A DNA stretch of 33,228 nucleotides from a bacterium (GTDB lineage Bacteria; Pseudomonadota; Alphaproteobacteria; Ferrovibrionales; Ferrovibrionaceae). Position 1 is the stretch's first letter; each line of letters opens with the position of its first letter. The DNA lies in the NCBI GenBank assembly GCA_022844005.1, contig JALHMN010000037.1, forward strand, positions 1-33,228, read 5' to 3'. Both the position numbers and the translations under genes were made by a program. A model generated the notes under the pieces. The model was not told the DNA's origin. It did no database searches and saw only the letters and a program-made list of their open reading frames with translations. Below, piece by piece: positions 22,887 through 32,745 of this stretch.

Positions 22887-23423
22887 ATGGGCGTGCGCGT
22901 CGGGCGACTTACCCGGCGCCCCGAATATTTGCGGGTCGCCGCGGCCCGCCGCCGCGCGGTGACGTCGACCCTCATCCTGCAGATGGCGGAAAGCTGGCAG
23001 GGCGCCGATGCGCCCTCGCGCATCGGCTTCACCGCGAGCAAGAAGGCCGTCGGCAACGCCGTGCACCGCAATCGCGCCCGCCGGCGCCTGAAGGCCGCCG
23101 CCGCCCTGATCCTGCCCGCGCATGCCGCGGGCGGCCGCGACTATGTCGCCATCGCCCGCGAAAGCGCCTTCGACGCCCCCTTCGAACGCCTCACCGCCGA
23201 CCTCGCCGCCGCGCTGAAGAAGCTCGGCGCCTGGGTGGATAGCCCTTCTAGCCCTCCCTCGGCGACAGCCGGGGGAGGGTTGGGTGGGGGCGGTGACGCA
23301 TTGATCCACGCCGCAAAACCGGCGGCCGCCCCCACCCCAACCCTCCCCCACGCCCCCCAGGCGGGCTTGCCCCGCCGGCAAGCCGGCGGCGGGCGGCGCG
23401 AGGGAGGGAGTGTCTCGCCATGA
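22887..23423 (+). CDS. rnpA: Ribonuclease P protein component, with a repeat-derived C-terminal tail
   Basis: This 178-residue protein supports the RNase P RNA in tRNA 5' maturation. The core (residues 1-118) has [17 protein letters not shown], the signature [25 protein letters not shown], and a final helix ending KKLGAWVD. Usual RnpA proteins stop near 110-130 residues. Here about 60 further residues (Gly/Pro/Ala-rich) are encoded by an inverted-repeat element at 23252-23408. The frame stays open to a TGA that overlaps the yidD start (ATGA, 23420-23423). ATG 22887 lies four bases after rpmH. The tail probably does not fold; whether it is tolerated or processed is unknown. Confidence 0.93.
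   Translation: MGVRVGRLTRRPEYLRVAAARRRAVTSTLILQMAESWQGADAPSRIGFTASKKAVGNAVHRNRARRRLKAAAALILPAHAAGGRDYVAIARESAFDAPFERLTADLAAALKKLGAWVDSPSSPPSATAGGGLGGGGDALIHAAKPAAAPTPTLPHAPQAGLPRRQAGGGRREGGSVSP
23252..23408. repeat. Inverted-repeat (REP/MITE-like) element inside the 3' end of rnpA
   Basis: Outer arms CCCTCCCTCG (23252-23261) and CGAGGGAGGG (23399-23408) are perfect inverted repeats. The inner arms at 23271-23293 and 23326-23349 pair over 23 bases with one extra C. Between inner and outer right arms is a further hairpin around GGCTTGCC/GGCAAGCC (about 23364-23384). The GGGGGAGGG...CCCTCCCCC style is common in intergenic repeats of proteobacteria. Here it lies in a coding frame. Confidence 0.8.
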
Positions 23424-23686
23424 CCCCCCTCGCCCATCTCCTGCGGGGCGCGGTGCTGGCCTACCGCTACACGATCTCGCCCATGCTGGGCGTGAACTGC
23501 CGCTTCGCGCCGTCCTGTTCGGAATACGCCGCCGAGGCGCTCGCCACCCACGGCGCGCTGCGCGGGACTGGGCTCGCCGTCCGGCGGCTTTGCCGCTGTC
23601 ATCCCTTCGGCGGTTCGGGCTATGACCCGGTGCCGCCCCGGCCCGAATGCCGGTCCACCCACAAAGTCACCACGGCATCCCGATGA
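23420..23686 (+). CDS. yidD: Membrane protein insertion efficiency factor YidD
   Basis: This 88-residue small protein is associated with the inner membrane and assists YidC-dependent insertion. The family signature is complete: [20 protein letters not shown], then [15 protein letters not shown] and [17 protein letters not shown]. The conserved cysteines in [12 protein letters not shown] and CRCHP are present. The start ATG 23420 overlaps the rnpA stop, and its own stop overlaps the yidC start (ATGA, 23683-23686), so all three are translationally linked. Confidence 0.95.
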   Translation: MTPLAHLLRGAVLAYRYTISPMLGVNCRFAPSCSEYAAEALATHGALRGTGLAVRRLCRCHPFGGSGYDPVPPRPECRSTHKVTTASR

Positions 23687-25464
23687 CCGATCAGAAGAAT
23701 CTCCTCCTCGCCATCGCGGTCAGTCTCGCGATCCTGCTGGGCTTCCAGTTCTTCTACGAGGTGCCCCGCCAGAAGGCCCAGCTGGCGAAACAGCAGGAAC
23801 AGGCCGAGAAGGCGGCGGCCGCCGGCGGCGCCACGCCCGGCACGGTGGCGCCCGGCACGGTGGCACCCGACGGCGTCACCCGCATTCCGGGCCAGCCCGC
23901 CGCGCTGCCGAGCACCCTGGTGCGTGATCGCGCCGACGTGCTGGCCGAAACCCCGCGCATCGTGATCGAGGGCGCCCGCATCTCGGGCTCGATCGCGCTC
24001 AAGGGCGGGCGCATCGACGACGTGGTGCTGAAGGGCTACCGGCAGACCACGGCGCCCGGCAGCCCCAACATCGTGCTCTTCGCGCCCACCGGCTCGGCCC
24101 ATCCCTATTACGCCGAATTCGGCATGGTGGCGCAGGCGGGCGTGCCGGTGCCGGGTCCCGACACGGTCTGGACCGCCGACAAGCGCACGCTCGGCTCGGG
24201 CGAGACGGTCACCCTCACCTGGGACAACGGCCAGGGCCTCACCTTCACCCGCCGGATCGCCCTCGACGACGCCTATATGCTGACGGTGACCCAAGGGGTG
24301 GAGAACAAGACGGCCCAGGCGGTCGCGGTCAGCCCCTATGCGCTGATTTCCCGCCACGGCACGCCCGTGACCAAGGGCTTCTACATCCTGCACGAGGGGC
24401 CCGTGGGCTGGCTCGCCGGCAAGCTCGCCGAGCCTTCCTATTCCGACATCGTCGACGACCAGGAACGCACGGTGAAGACCACCGGCGGCTGGCTCGGCAT
24501 CACCGACGACTACTGGCTGGCGGCGCTGATCCCGCCCCAGGACAAGGAGATGACCGCCTCCTTCAAGCATTTCGCCGGCGGCGCCAACAAGGACATCTAC
24601 CAGTCCGACCTGCTGGCCCCGCCGATGAGCGTGCCCCCCGGCGCCTCCGCCTCGATGGACACCCGCCTCTTCGCCGGCGCCAAGATCACCAACATGATCG
24701 ACGAATACGGCGAGCGGCTGAACATCGACCGTTTCGACCTCGCCATCGACTGGGGCTGGTTCTACTTCCTGACCAAGCCGATCTTCCATGCCATGCACTG
24801 GCTGAACGGCATCCTCGGCAATTTCGGCCTCGCCATCCTGGCGCTGACCGTCGGCATCAAGGCGGTGTTCTTCCCGCTGGCGCAGACGTCCTACAAGGCC
24901 ATGAACAAGATGAAGCTGCTGCAGCCGGACATGCTGAAGCTGCGCGAGCGCTTCGGCGAGGACCGCCAGCGGCTGAACCAGGAGATGATGCTTCTCTACA
25001 AGAAGCACAAGGTGAACCCGGCCGCCGGCTGCCTGCCCATCCTGGTGCAGATCCCGGTCTTCTTCGCCCTCTACAAGGTGATCTTCACCACCATCGAGAT
25101 GCGGCACGCGCCCTTCTACGGCTGGATCAAGGACCTCTCGGCGCCCGATCCGACCAGCTGGATCAACCTGTTCGGCATCCTGCCCTACGGCGTGCCCGAT
25201 CTCGGCCCGCTCTCCATCTTGTCGATCGGCATATGGCCGATCCTGATGGGCATCTCGATGTGGCTGCAGATGAAGCTGAACCCGACTCCGCCCGACCCGA
25301 TCCAGGCGAAGATGTTCATGCTGATGCCCTTCTTCTTCACCTTCCTGCTCGGCAGCTTCGCCGCCGGCCTCGTCATCTACTGGACCTGGAACAACCTGCT
25401 CTCGATCCTCCAGCAGTGGACGATCATGCGGAAGCACAAGCTGCCCGAACCGGCGAAGACGTGA
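23683..25464 (+). CDS. yidC: Membrane protein insertase YidC
   Basis: This 593-residue polytopic inner-membrane insertase helps proteins insert into and fold in the membrane, alone or with SecYEG. An N-terminal helix ([20 protein letters not shown]), a large periplasmic beta domain (residues about 60-340) and the conserved C-terminal core follow: [36 protein letters not shown] and [20 protein letters not shown]. The length fits the Gram-negative type. The start ATG 23683 overlaps the yidD stop; its stop overlaps the engB start (GTGA 25461-25464). Confidence 0.97.
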   Translation: MTDQKNLLLAIAVSLAILLGFQFFYEVPRQKAQLAKQQEQAEKAAAAGGATPGTVAPGTVAPDGVTRIPGQPAALPSTLVRDRADVLAETPRIVIEGARISGSIALKGGRIDDVVLKGYRQTTAPGSPNIVLFAPTGSAHPYYAEFGMVAQAGVPVPGPDTVWTADKRTLGSGETVTLTWDNGQGLTFTRRIALDDAYMLTVTQGVENKTAQAVAVSPYALISRHGTPVTKGFYILHEGPVGWLAGKLAEPSYSDIVDDQERTVKTTGGWLGITDDYWLAALIPPQDKEMTASFKHFAGGANKDIYQSDLLAPPMSVPPGASASMDTRLFAGAKITNMIDEYGERLNIDRFDLAIDWGWFYFLTKPIFHAMHWLNGILGNFGLAILALTVGIKAVFFPLAQTSYKAMNKMKLLQPDMLKLRERFGEDRQRLNQEMMLLYKKHKVNPAAGCLPILVQIPVFFALYKVIFTTIEMRHAPFYGWIKDLSAPDPTSWINLFGILPYGVPDLGPLSILSIGIWPILMGISMWLQMKLNPTPPDPIQAKMFMLMPFFFTFLLGSFAAGLVIYWTWNNLLSILQQWTIMRKHKLPEPAKT

Positions 25465-26123
25465 GCGAGGCGGCGGCCCCTACCCCGGCCGAGACCGACC
25501 CGGCCGAACTCGAGGCGGGCCGCCTCCTCTTCGCGCGCGAATGCCGCTTCGTCATGGGCGGCGTGGCGCTGAAGGACCTGCCCGATTCCAGCCAGACCGA
25601 GATCGCCTTCTGCGGCCGCTCGAACGTCGGAAAGTCGAGCCTCGTCAATGCCTTGACCGGGCGGACCACGCTCGCGCGCACCTCGGTCACCCCGGGCCGC
25701 ACGCAGCAGCTCAACTTCTTCGACCTGTCGGGGCGGCTGATGCTGGTCGACCTGCCGGGGCATGGCTACGCCAAGGCGCCGAAATCCCTGGTCGACGGCT
25801 GGAACAAGCTGGTGCGCGGCTATCTGCGCGGCCGGCCCACGCTTCGCCGTGTCTGCTTCCTGATCGATGCCCGCCATGGCATCAAGGAGGTCGACCAGGC
25901 GGTGATGAAGCTCCTCGACGAGACCGCGGTCGTCTTCCAGGTGGTCCTGACCAAGGCCGACAAGGTGAAGGCGGCCGAACTGGCCGAAGTCACCGAACGG
26001 ACACTGAAAGAGGCTAAAGCTCATCTCGCCGCTCACCCCGAGATCGCCGTGACCTCCTCGCATACGGGTCTCGGCATTCCGGAACTCCGCGCCACGCTCG
26101 CTCGTCTGGCGGCGGGCGGATGA
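25461..26123 (+). CDS. engB: Ribosome biogenesis GTP-binding protein EngB (YihA/YsxC)
   Basis: This 220-residue GTPase is needed for late 50S assembly. The GTP motifs are in order: G1 GRSNVGKSS (about residues 52-60), G2 in TSVTPGRTQQLNFF, G3 DLPGHGYA, G4 LTKADKVK and G5 VTSSHTGLGI. The start is GTG 25461, overlapping the yidC stop. Its stop is followed after 20 bases by argB. The arrangement yidC-engB-argB is usual in alphaproteobacteria. Confidence 0.95.
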   Translation: MSEAAAPTPAETDPAELEAGRLLFARECRFVMGGVALKDLPDSSQTEIAFCGRSNVGKSSLVNALTGRTTLARTSVTPGRTQQLNFFDLSGRLMLVDLPGHGYAKAPKSLVDGWNKLVRGYLRGRPTLRRVCFLIDARHGIKEVDQAVMKLLDETAVVFQVVLTKADKVKAAELAEVTERTLKEAKAHLAAHPEIAVTSSHTGLGIPELRATLARLAAGG

Positions 26124-26143
26124 TTGGGATATAAGCCGCCGCC

Positions 26144-27067
26144 ATGTCAGAAGTCGTCCAGCTGAACCAGCCGAGCCAGAAGATCCTCGAGACCGCGAAG
26201 ACGCTCTCCGAGGCACTGCCCTATATGCGCCGCTTCGCCGGCCAGACCTTCGTCGTCAAGTACGGCGGTCATGCCATGGGCGAGGAGGCGGCCGGCCAGA
26301 ACTTCGCCCGCGACGTGGTGCTGCTGAAGCAGATCGGCATCAACCCCGTGGTGGTGCATGGCGGCGGGCCGCAGATCGGCGCCATGCTCGACCGGCTGAA
26401 GATCAAGACCGCCTTCATCGACGGTCTGCGCGTCACCGACCGCGACACCATGGACATCGTCGAGATGGTGCTGTCGGGCTCGATCAACAAGCAGATCGTC
26501 TCCGCCATCAATCAGCAGGGCGGCATGGCGATCGGCCTGTCGGGCAAGGACGGCAAGCTGATCGAGGCCAGGAAGCTGCGCCGGGCCAAGCGCGACGAGA
26601 ACTCGAATGTCGAGAAGCTGCTCGACCTCGGCTATGTGGGCGAACCCTCCAAGATCAACGTCGACATCCTGAAGCCCTTCCTCTCCTCGAACGTGATCCC
26701 GGTGATCGCGCCGATCGGCGTGGGCGACCAGGGCGAGAGCTACAACATCAACGCCGATACCGCCGCCGGCGCCATCGCCGCGGCGCTGGGCGCCTCCAAG
26801 CTCGTGATGATGACCGACGTGGCCGGCGTCCTCGACAAGGAGAAGCGGCTGATCGCGACCCTGACGCCGAAGGACGCCTATATCCTGCTCGGCGACGGCA
26901 CCGTGGCGGGCGGCATGATCCCCAAGGTCGAATGCTGCCTGAACGCCGTCCGCGACGGCGTCGGCGCCGCCCATATCCTCGACGGCCGCCTGCCGCACGT
27001 CCTCCTGCTCGAGGTCTTCACCGAGCACGGCGTCGGCACCATGATCACCCGGCCGAAGACGGCCTGA
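26144..27067 (+). CDS. argB: Acetylglutamate kinase
   Basis: This 307-residue cytosolic enzyme phosphorylates N-acetylglutamate, the second step of arginine synthesis. Signatures are [13 protein letters not shown] near residue 37, [33 protein letters not shown] and [12 protein letters not shown]. The length and N-terminal helix resemble the arginine-sensitive, hexameric type. ATG 26144 has no clear ribosome binding site. It is the last gene of this plus-strand run, ending ten bases before the convergent DUF2336 gene. Confidence 0.96.
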   Translation: MSEVVQLNQPSQKILETAKTLSEALPYMRRFAGQTFVVKYGGHAMGEEAAGQNFARDVVLLKQIGINPVVVHGGGPQIGAMLDRLKIKTAFIDGLRVTDRDTMDIVEMVLSGSINKQIVSAINQQGGMAIGLSGKDGKLIEARKLRRAKRDENSNVEKLLDLGYVGEPSKINVDILKPFLSSNVIPVIAPIGVGDQGESYNINADTAAGAIAAALGASKLVMMTDVAGVLDKEKRLIATLTPKDAYILLGDGTVAGGMIPKVECCLNAVRDGVGAAHILDGRLPHVLLLEVFTEHGVGTMITRPKTA

Positions 27068-27077
27068 GCGGTAGCGG

Positions 27078-28277
27078 TCAGGCCGCCCTGAAGAAGGCGA
27101 TCTGCTCTTCCAGCTCCTCGGGCGGGAAGGGATAGTCGGTACCGCCGCGGGCATAGACCATGTCGCGCGGCTGGATGCCCGCCACTTCCGACTGCAGGCG
27201 GAGGGCGAGGCGCATCGGCAGGCCGGCCTGCCAGGCCAAGGCGACGATGCCCCGCGCGCTCTTCAGCTGGAAGATCCGCTCCACCGCCGGCACGCTCAGC
27301 ATCGATGCGGTGGCGAGGGTGGCGAAGACCGTCGCGCGATCGTTGCGGTCCAGCGCGAAGCCCATCGCGTCGCCGTCGCCGGCCGGCTTGGCGCTCTCGT
27401 TCTCCAGCATGCCGCGCGCCTTCGCCTTCAGCTCGCTGCGCAGCGTGTCGGGCAGGCTGTGCCGGTCGCCCAGGCGATCCAGCAGCGAGCCGGAGACGAA
27501 CTCGGCGATCCGGCGGATCGCCCGGATCGACAGCTCCGGCCGGTAGACCAGCGGGCGGTGCAGCTGCTCCACGCTCCGCGCCGTCTCGATGATGCGGTCC
27601 AGCGTCTCCTCGCGCACCTGCGCCGAAGGATTGGCGAGCAGCGTCGCGATGGCGGGAACGTCGATGGTGGCGACGATCGCGTCGGCGACATCGGCCGACA
27701 GCCCGCGCCGGCGGGCGATGGCCGACAGCGCGGCGCTCGCCACACCGCTGGCGATGATCTCGCGCAGATCGGCATCGCCCAGCAGCGGCGAGAACTCGAG
27801 CACGGGGCCGGAGACCTCGACCTCGATGTCCCGGGCCAGCGCCAGCGCCACATGCTTGGGGATATGCGGCGAATCCTTGATCGCCTCGGCCAGCGCGGCG
27901 CGCACCCGGGGCAGCTGGTCGCTCACCAGCGTCTCGATGGTGCGCAGGGTCAGGTCGCGCAGCTTCTCCGCCTGCTCGGGGCCCAGATCGGGCAGCAGGC
28001 GGCGGATCTTGCGGGCGATCTCCGCCCGCACGTCGTCGTCGGCATCCTTGGTCAGCAGCAGGTCCGCCTGCCGCGGCGTCGTCGCGTTGGCCGCCACGGC
28101 GCGGCGCACCGACGGGCTCGCATCCTCGGCCAGGTAGTAGAGGATCTCGGGCTTGGTGTCCTCGCGCCCGGCCAGCTTCCTGCGGGCACGCTCGCTGCCC
28201 GCCTCGATCGCGGTCTTCTGCGCCTCGTAGTCCTGCGGGCGGTTGCCGAACACCCCCCGGATCAGTTTTCCCAGCAT
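27078..28277 (-). CDS. DUF2336 domain-containing protein
   Basis: This 399-residue protein is of a type widespread in alphaproteobacteria and of unknown function. It is all-helical and looks like a HEAT-repeat-type solenoid, with repeated segments such as EDASPSVRRAVAANATTP, DADDDVRAEIARKI and ANPSAQVREETLDRIIE. The C-terminal part (RIFQLKSARGIVALAWQAGL) is the conserved DUF2336 core. The start ATG 28277 overlaps the stop of the diguanylate cyclase gene (TGATG), with GGAGAG just upstream. Its position after a GGDEF gene and an EAL gene suggests a role in cyclic-di-GMP signalling. This is an inference, not known biochemistry. Confidence 0.88.
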   Translation of the reverse strand: MLGKLIRGVFGNRPQDYEAQKTAIEAGSERARRKLAGREDTKPEILYYLAEDASPSVRRAVAANATTPRQADLLLTKDADDDVRAEIARKIRRLLPDLGPEQAEKLRDLTLRTIETLVSDQLPRVRAALAEAIKDSPHIPKHVALALARDIEVEVSGPVLEFSPLLGDADLREIIASGVASAALSAIARRRGLSADVADAIVATIDVPAIATLLANPSAQVREETLDRIIETARSVEQLHRPLVYRPELSIRAIRRIAEFVSGSLLDRLGDRHSLPDTLRSELKAKARGMLENESAKPAGDGDAMGFALDRNDRATVFATLATASMLSVPAVERIFQLKSARGIVALAWQAGLPMRLALRLQSEVAGIQPRDMVYARGGTDYPFPPEELEEQIAFFRAA

Positions 28278-29455
28278 CACTCTCCGCGCCCCGCCTTCTT
28301 CGTGTCGTACATCGCTCCGTCCGCCGTCGCCATCAGCCCTTCGGGATCGTCGCCCAAGCTCGAGAAGGCATAACCGACCGAGGCCCCGAACAGGCCGAGG
28401 ACCGCCGGGTAGTCGTCCGCCGCCCCGGCGATGGCCGCCGTCAGCGCCGCCGCCTTCCGGTCCGCCTCCTCCGGCGGCATCCGGTGCAGCCACAGGACGA
28501 ATTCATCGCCGCCGACCCGGGCCACCAGATCGCTGGCCCGCACCGCGCCGCGCAGCAGGTCGGCGGTGCGGCGCAGGATGTCGTCGCCGGCGGCATGCCC
28601 GTAGGTGTCGTTCACCAGCTTGAAGCGGTTGAGGTCGATGTAGAACAGCGCCCCGCCTTGCTCGCCCGCGCGCGATCCACCCAGCCGCTCGCCGAGCGCC
28701 TCGACGAAGGCGCCACGATTCAACAGGCCGGTCAGGCTGTCGCTGCGCGCCATCTCGGCCAGACGGGCCTGGGCCGCGCTCAGGGCCTCCTGCTGGCGCC
28801 TCGCCTCGGTGACGTCGCGGCACACGCCTCGTGCCCCACGCCAGATTCCGGCCTCGTCATAGCGCGGCACGGCGGAAACCTCGAACATGCCCCAGCCTTC
28901 GCCCGTGACGAGTTCGACCGCCTCGCGCTCGCAGGCGGTGCGCGCCTCGAAGGGCGTCTGCGCCTCGCCCGGTCCGCGATGCATGAAGTCCAGCGCCGGC
29001 CTGCCGACGATGTCGCGTGCCGCCAGGCCCAGCGCCCCCTTCGGCGAGACATAGGCGAAACGACCGTCGCCATCGGTCTCCCAGGCGAAATCGGCGGAGC
29101 AGCGCACGAAATCGGTAAAGCGCGAGCGCGAATCGGCCATCGCATTGATCAGGTCGCGCTCGACCGTCACGTCATGCAGCAGCACCAGCGTGCCTTCGGC
29201 CACGGCCTGCGCGAAGGCCTTGAAAACCAGCGTGCCGCTCGCCGTCGGGATCTTCACGACCGTGCCCGCCGTGCTCGGTTCGGCCAGCCTGGCCAGCGCC
29301 TGCGGATCGCCGCCCAGCGCCGCCGCCACCGGCTTCGCCAGCGCATTCGCCTCCGCGATCGCCCCCTTGACGAGACGCAGCGCCGGCATCGGCAGGTCCT
29401 CGATCCCGAGCGGGCATGCCGGCGGTTCGGCGCGGAAGGCGGCGAGCGCGCTCAT
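28277..29455 (-). CDS. PAS-GGDEF diguanylate cyclase
   Basis: This 392-residue protein makes cyclic di-GMP from GTP. It has an N-terminal region of unclear fold, a PAS domain (FVRCSADFAWETDGDGRFAY, then VSPKGALGLAARDIVG, about residues 110-220) and a C-terminal GGDEF domain. The active-site motif GGDEF is intact near residue 315. An inhibitory I-site, RASD, is placed five residues before it, so product feedback is expected. SDSLTGLLNRGAF and FYIDLNRFKLVNDTYGHAAG are classic. No membrane segment is visible. The start ATG 29455 overlaps the EAL gene's stop (ATGA). Confidence 0.93.
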   Translation of the reverse strand: MSALAAFRAEPPACPLGIEDLPMPALRLVKGAIAEANALAKPVAAALGGDPQALARLAEPSTAGTVVKIPTASGTLVFKAFAQAVAEGTLVLLHDVTVERDLINAMADSRSRFTDFVRCSADFAWETDGDGRFAYVSPKGALGLAARDIVGRPALDFMHRGPGEAQTPFEARTACEREAVELVTGEGWGMFEVSAVPRYDEAGIWRGARGVCRDVTEARRQQEALSAAQARLAEMARSDSLTGLLNRGAFVEALGERLGGSRAGEQGGALFYIDLNRFKLVNDTYGHAAGDDILRRTADLLRGAVRASDLVARVGGDEFVLWLHRMPPEEADRKAAALTAAIAGAADDYPAVLGLFGASVGYAFSSLGDDPEGLMATADGAMYDTKKAGRGE

Positions 29456-31086
29456 GGCATGCTCGGGGCAGGCCGGCCGAACAGGAAACCCTGTCCGTAG
29501 CGAACGCCGAGGTCGCCGAGGAAGCGGGCCGTGCTCTCGTCCTCCACCATCTCGCCGATCGTGGCGACACCGAGGTCCGTACACAGCCTTGCCATCGCAG
29601 CGAGGAAAAGCTGGTCGCGCGGGGCCTTCAGCACCTCGCGCACATAGGCGCCATCGATCTTCACATAGTCCACCGGAAGGGCCCGCAGGTATTGGAAGGC
29701 GCTGGCGCCGGCGCCGAAATCGTCCAGGCAGACCGGGCAACCGGCGGCGCGCAGCGTGGCGATGGCGCGCGCGGCGGCGTCGAGATCGGTGATCTGCGAG
29801 GATTCGGTGATCTCGAACATCACCAGCCCCTGCAGGAACCCGTATGACGCGATCAGCTTGTGCAGGGCCTCCAGGAACCGCGGCTGCTCGATCGACCGGC
29901 CCGAGAGGTTGATGCTCACCATCCCGGCGCGCCCGCGCAGCTTCGCCTGGGCCGTGCGGGCCAGGACCCGATGCACCACTGCCAGGTCGAGATCGGAGAT
30001 CAGGCCGGTGGTCTCGGCAAAGGCGATGCGCTCGTAGGGACCGATACCGTCGGAGAAGCGTAGCAGTGCCTCGTGGTGATGCACATGCCGGGTTTCGAGA
30101 TCGACGATCGGCTGGAAGGCGACATCGAACCGGCTGGCGGCGATGATGGTCTTCAGTTCCAGTATCCGGTCCATGGCGTCTCGCAGGAGGCCCTGCGAGC
30201 GTTCGGACAGATCCGCGAGCGACAGCGCCTGCCGCGTCGAGCTGACCACGTTGATCGCATAGCGTAGCGCGATCACGCCGGCTTCGCCCTCGCCCCCTTC
30301 GCCCAGAACGTCGAGCGTGGCGGCCGAGATGCTGACCATCGCCCCTTCGGGATCGCTTCGCCGCAGCACCGCGTCTATCTCGCGGCGGACCCCCTCCAGG
30401 TCGACGGCGCCTTCGTGCAGAATGCCGAAGCGGTCGCCCGCGAGGCGGCCCGCCAACCCGCCGTCGATGGAACGCTCCGACAGGATGTCGCCGATTTCGC
30501 TCGTCAGCTCGCTGGAGACGGCGCGGCCGAGCTTTCCCTCGAGCGCCCCGAAGCCGCCCGCCTCGATGACGCTGAGGCGCACGTGGCGTCCCTCGACCCT
30601 GCGCTGGCGCAACGCGGCCTCGGCGGCGCGCGCGAAACCGCGGGCATCGAGCAGGCGCGTGCCGTCGCCGTCGCGGGCGGGGCTGGGCGCGCGCAGGGTG
30701 ACGAACAGCCGTCCGGGCTGATCCGGCAGCATGCCGATCGACACGATCAGCGGCCGGGTCCCTTCGAGGAAATGGAAGACCGTCGGCTGCGGCCTGAGCC
30801 CCGAGGCCGCCGCCTGGAACAGCCGGCGCAGGGCCGGCACCTGCTCGGGCACCAGCAGATCGAAGAGACTGGCCCCCGGCAGCGCGTTCGAGGGGCTGCC
30901 GAGCAGGGTGCTGGCGGCGCCGGAAGCAAAGCCTACAATGCCCTCGGCATCCGCCTCGATCAGCAGATCCGCGGCAGCAAAGGCGAGGCCGAGGAAGCGA
31001 TCGCGCTCCGCCCGGAGGACGTTCGCCTCCTGACGGAACGTCGGCATCGACTGCTCGGAAGCCTGCTCGGGGGCCGGATGCGCCAT
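29452..31086 (-). CDS. EAL-domain phosphodiesterase with PAS-like and degenerate GGDEF domains
   Basis: This 544-residue protein breaks down cyclic di-GMP. The order is a PAS-like sensor (AADLLIEADAEGIVGFASGA), a degenerate GGDEF domain with AGDRF instead of the active motif, and a C-terminal EAL domain from about residue 320. EALLRF lies near residue 340; SINLSGRS, FEITESS, CLDDFGAG and VKIDGAYV follow, giving the metal and catalytic residues. The GGDEF domain is probably non-catalytic and may bind GTP. ATG 31086 is preceded by GGGGA. It is the first gene of the EAL-GGDEF-DUF2336 unit, whose neighbours overlap by a few bases. Confidence 0.92.
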   Translation of the reverse strand: MAHPAPEQASEQSMPTFRQEANVLRAERDRFLGLAFAAADLLIEADAEGIVGFASGAASTLLGSPSNALPGASLFDLLVPEQVPALRRLFQAAASGLRPQPTVFHFLEGTRPLIVSIGMLPDQPGRLFVTLRAPSPARDGDGTRLLDARGFARAAEAALRQRRVEGRHVRLSVIEAGGFGALEGKLGRAVSSELTSEIGDILSERSIDGGLAGRLAGDRFGILHEGAVDLEGVRREIDAVLRRSDPEGAMVSISAATLDVLGEGGEGEAGVIALRYAINVVSSTRQALSLADLSERSQGLLRDAMDRILELKTIIAASRFDVAFQPIVDLETRHVHHHEALLRFSDGIGPYERIAFAETTGLISDLDLAVVHRVLARTAQAKLRGRAGMVSINLSGRSIEQPRFLEALHKLIASYGFLQGLVMFEITESSQITDLDAAARAIATLRAAGCPVCLDDFGAGASAFQYLRALPVDYVKIDGAYVREVLKAPRDQLFLAAMARLCTDLGVATIGEMVEDESTARFLGDLGVRYGQGFLFGRPAPSMP

Positions 31087-31158
31087 ATCGCATTGTCCCC
31101 GGCCGGGCTTAACAACCGGTAATCCTCCCAATTTCCCGACAAATCCCCACAGAGGCAC

Positions 31159-31842
31159 ATGCCGATCACCCCCGAAAGCGTCGAAACCTGGATCTTCGAC
31201 CTCGACAACACGCTCTATCCGGCGTCCTGCAACCTGTTCTCCCAGGTCGACCGGCGCATGGGCCAGTTCATCCAGACCCTGCTCGATCTCGACCCCGTCG
31301 CCGCCAAGGCCCTGCAGAAGCGCTACTGGCGCGAGCACGGCACCACGCTGCGCGGCCTGATGAACGAGCACGGCGTCGACCCCCTGCATTTCATGGACTT
31401 CGTGCACGACATCGATCTGGGCGTGGTCCCGCACTCCCTTCCCCTGGACCAGGCCCTCGGGCGCCTGCCGGGGCGCAAGGTCATCTTCACCAACGGTTCG
31501 GTGGGGCATGCCGAACGCGTGCTGGCCGCCCGGGGCATCGCGGCCCATTTCGACGGGATCTTCGACATCGTCGCGTCGGACTACCGCCCGAAGCCGGATC
31601 CCGAACCCTATGACTGGCTGTGCCGGCGGTTCCAGATCGAGCCGCGGCGGGCGGTGATGGTCGAGGACATGGTGCGCAACCTGCTGCCGGCGCACGCCCT
31701 CGGGATGGGGACGGTCTGGGTGCCCGCGCCGGAGGGAAACCGCGACGGCATCGCCACCGACCACGTCCATCACGTGGCCGAGGACCTGGAAGCCTGGCTG
31801 ATCGAGATCGCCGGGCTGCAAGGGACGGCGCAGTCCGGTTGA
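31159..31842 (+). CDS. Pyrimidine 5'-nucleotidase (HAD family)
   Basis: This 227-residue HAD hydrolase is of the pyrimidine 5'-nucleotidase/SDT1 type, dephosphorylating UMP/CMP-like substrates. HAD motifs are [11 protein letters not shown] near residue 11 (nucleophile Asp), [12 protein letters not shown], the Lys in [14 protein letters not shown] and [13 protein letters not shown] 31159 has AGAGG upstream. It is 52 bases before dapD on the same strand. Alphaproteobacteria often keep this gene next to dapD; the reason is unknown. Confidence 0.92.
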   Translation: MPITPESVETWIFDLDNTLYPASCNLFSQVDRRMGQFIQTLLDLDPVAAKALQKRYWREHGTTLRGLMNEHGVDPLHFMDFVHDIDLGVVPHSLPLDQALGRLPGRKVIFTNGSVGHAERVLAARGIAAHFDGIFDIVASDYRPKPDPEPYDWLCRRFQIEPRRAVMVEDMVRNLLPAHALGMGTVWVPAPEGNRDGIATDHVHHVAEDLEAWLIEIAGLQGTAQSG

Positions 31843-31894
31843 CACCCCCCTTCCCCCCGGTATCTTCCGCCCCTCTTCGCTCAGGGGACGACAA

Positions 31895-32740
31895 ATGGAC
31901 AAGGCCAGTCTGGCAGCGGCGATCGACGCCGCGTGGGAACGCCGCACCGAGATTTCGCCTGCCACCAAGGGGGAGGTTCGCGACGCCGTGGAGGCCGCGC
32001 TCGAGGGCCTCGACGACGGCAGCCTGCGGGTCGCCGAACGCCTCGCCAACGACTGGACCGTTCACCAGTGGCTGAAGAAGGCGGTGCTGCTCTCCTTCCG
32101 TCTCTATGACAACGACCTGATCCCCGGCGGGCCCGGTACCGATACCAACTGGTGGGACAAGGTCCCCTCCAAGTTCGCCGGCTGGACCGCCGAGCGGTTC
32201 CGGAAGGCCGGCTTCCGCGCCGTTCCGGGCGCGGTCGTCCGCCGCAGCGCCTTCGTCGCGCCCGACGTCGTGCTGATGCCGAGCTTCGTCAACGTCGGCG
32301 CCTATGTCGGTGCCCGCACCATGGTCGACACCTGGGCGACGGTCGGTTCCTGCGCCCAGATCGGCGCCAACTGCCATCTGTCCGGCGGCGTCGGCATCGG
32401 TGGCGTCCTCGAGCCGCTGCAGGCCAATCCGGTGATCGTCGAGGACGACTGCTTCATCGGCGCCCGCTCGGAAGTGGTCGAGGGCGTGATCGTCGAACAG
32501 GGCGCCGTCATCGCCATGGGCACCTTCATTTCCGCCACCACGCCGATCATCAACCGCGAGACCGGCGAGACGCATTTCGGCCGCGTCCCGGCCTATTCGG
32601 TGGTCGTCCCCGGCAACCGTCCCGGCAAGCCGCTGAAGGACGGCAGCCCCGGCCCCAGCCTCTCCTGCGCGGTGATCGTGAAGATCGTCGATGCGCAGAC
32701 CCGGGCGAAGACGGCGATCAACGACCTCTTGCGCGACTGA
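31895..32740 (+). CDS. dapD: 2,3,4,5-tetrahydropyridine-2,6-dicarboxylate N-succinyltransferase
   Basis: This 281-residue cytosolic enzyme adds succinyl from succinyl-CoA to tetrahydrodipicolinate in lysine and meso-diaminopimelate synthesis. The N-terminal helical domain ends around residue 100. A left-handed beta-helix of hexapeptide repeats follows: [20 protein letters not shown], then [16 protein letters not shown] and [15 protein letters not shown]. The length is standard. ATG 31895 follows AGGGGA. dapE begins five bases after its stop, so both are one operon. Confidence 0.97.
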   Translation: MDKASLAAAIDAAWERRTEISPATKGEVRDAVEAALEGLDDGSLRVAERLANDWTVHQWLKKAVLLSFRLYDNDLIPGGPGTDTNWWDKVPSKFAGWTAERFRKAGFRAVPGAVVRRSAFVAPDVVLMPSFVNVGAYVGARTMVDTWATVGSCAQIGANCHLSGGVGIGGVLEPLQANPVIVEDDCFIGARSEVVEGVIVEQGAVIAMGTFISATTPIINRETGETHFGRVPAYSVVVPGNRPGKPLKDGSPGPSLSCAVIVKIVDAQTRAKTAINDLLRD

Positions 32741-32745
32741 CCGCC

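Noticed and set aside
28277..31093. Extended frame of the diguanylate cyclase up to 31093
   Set aside because: The part above 29455 lies in another frame of the EAL gene and has no domain features; ATG 29455 overlaps the EAL stop as expected.
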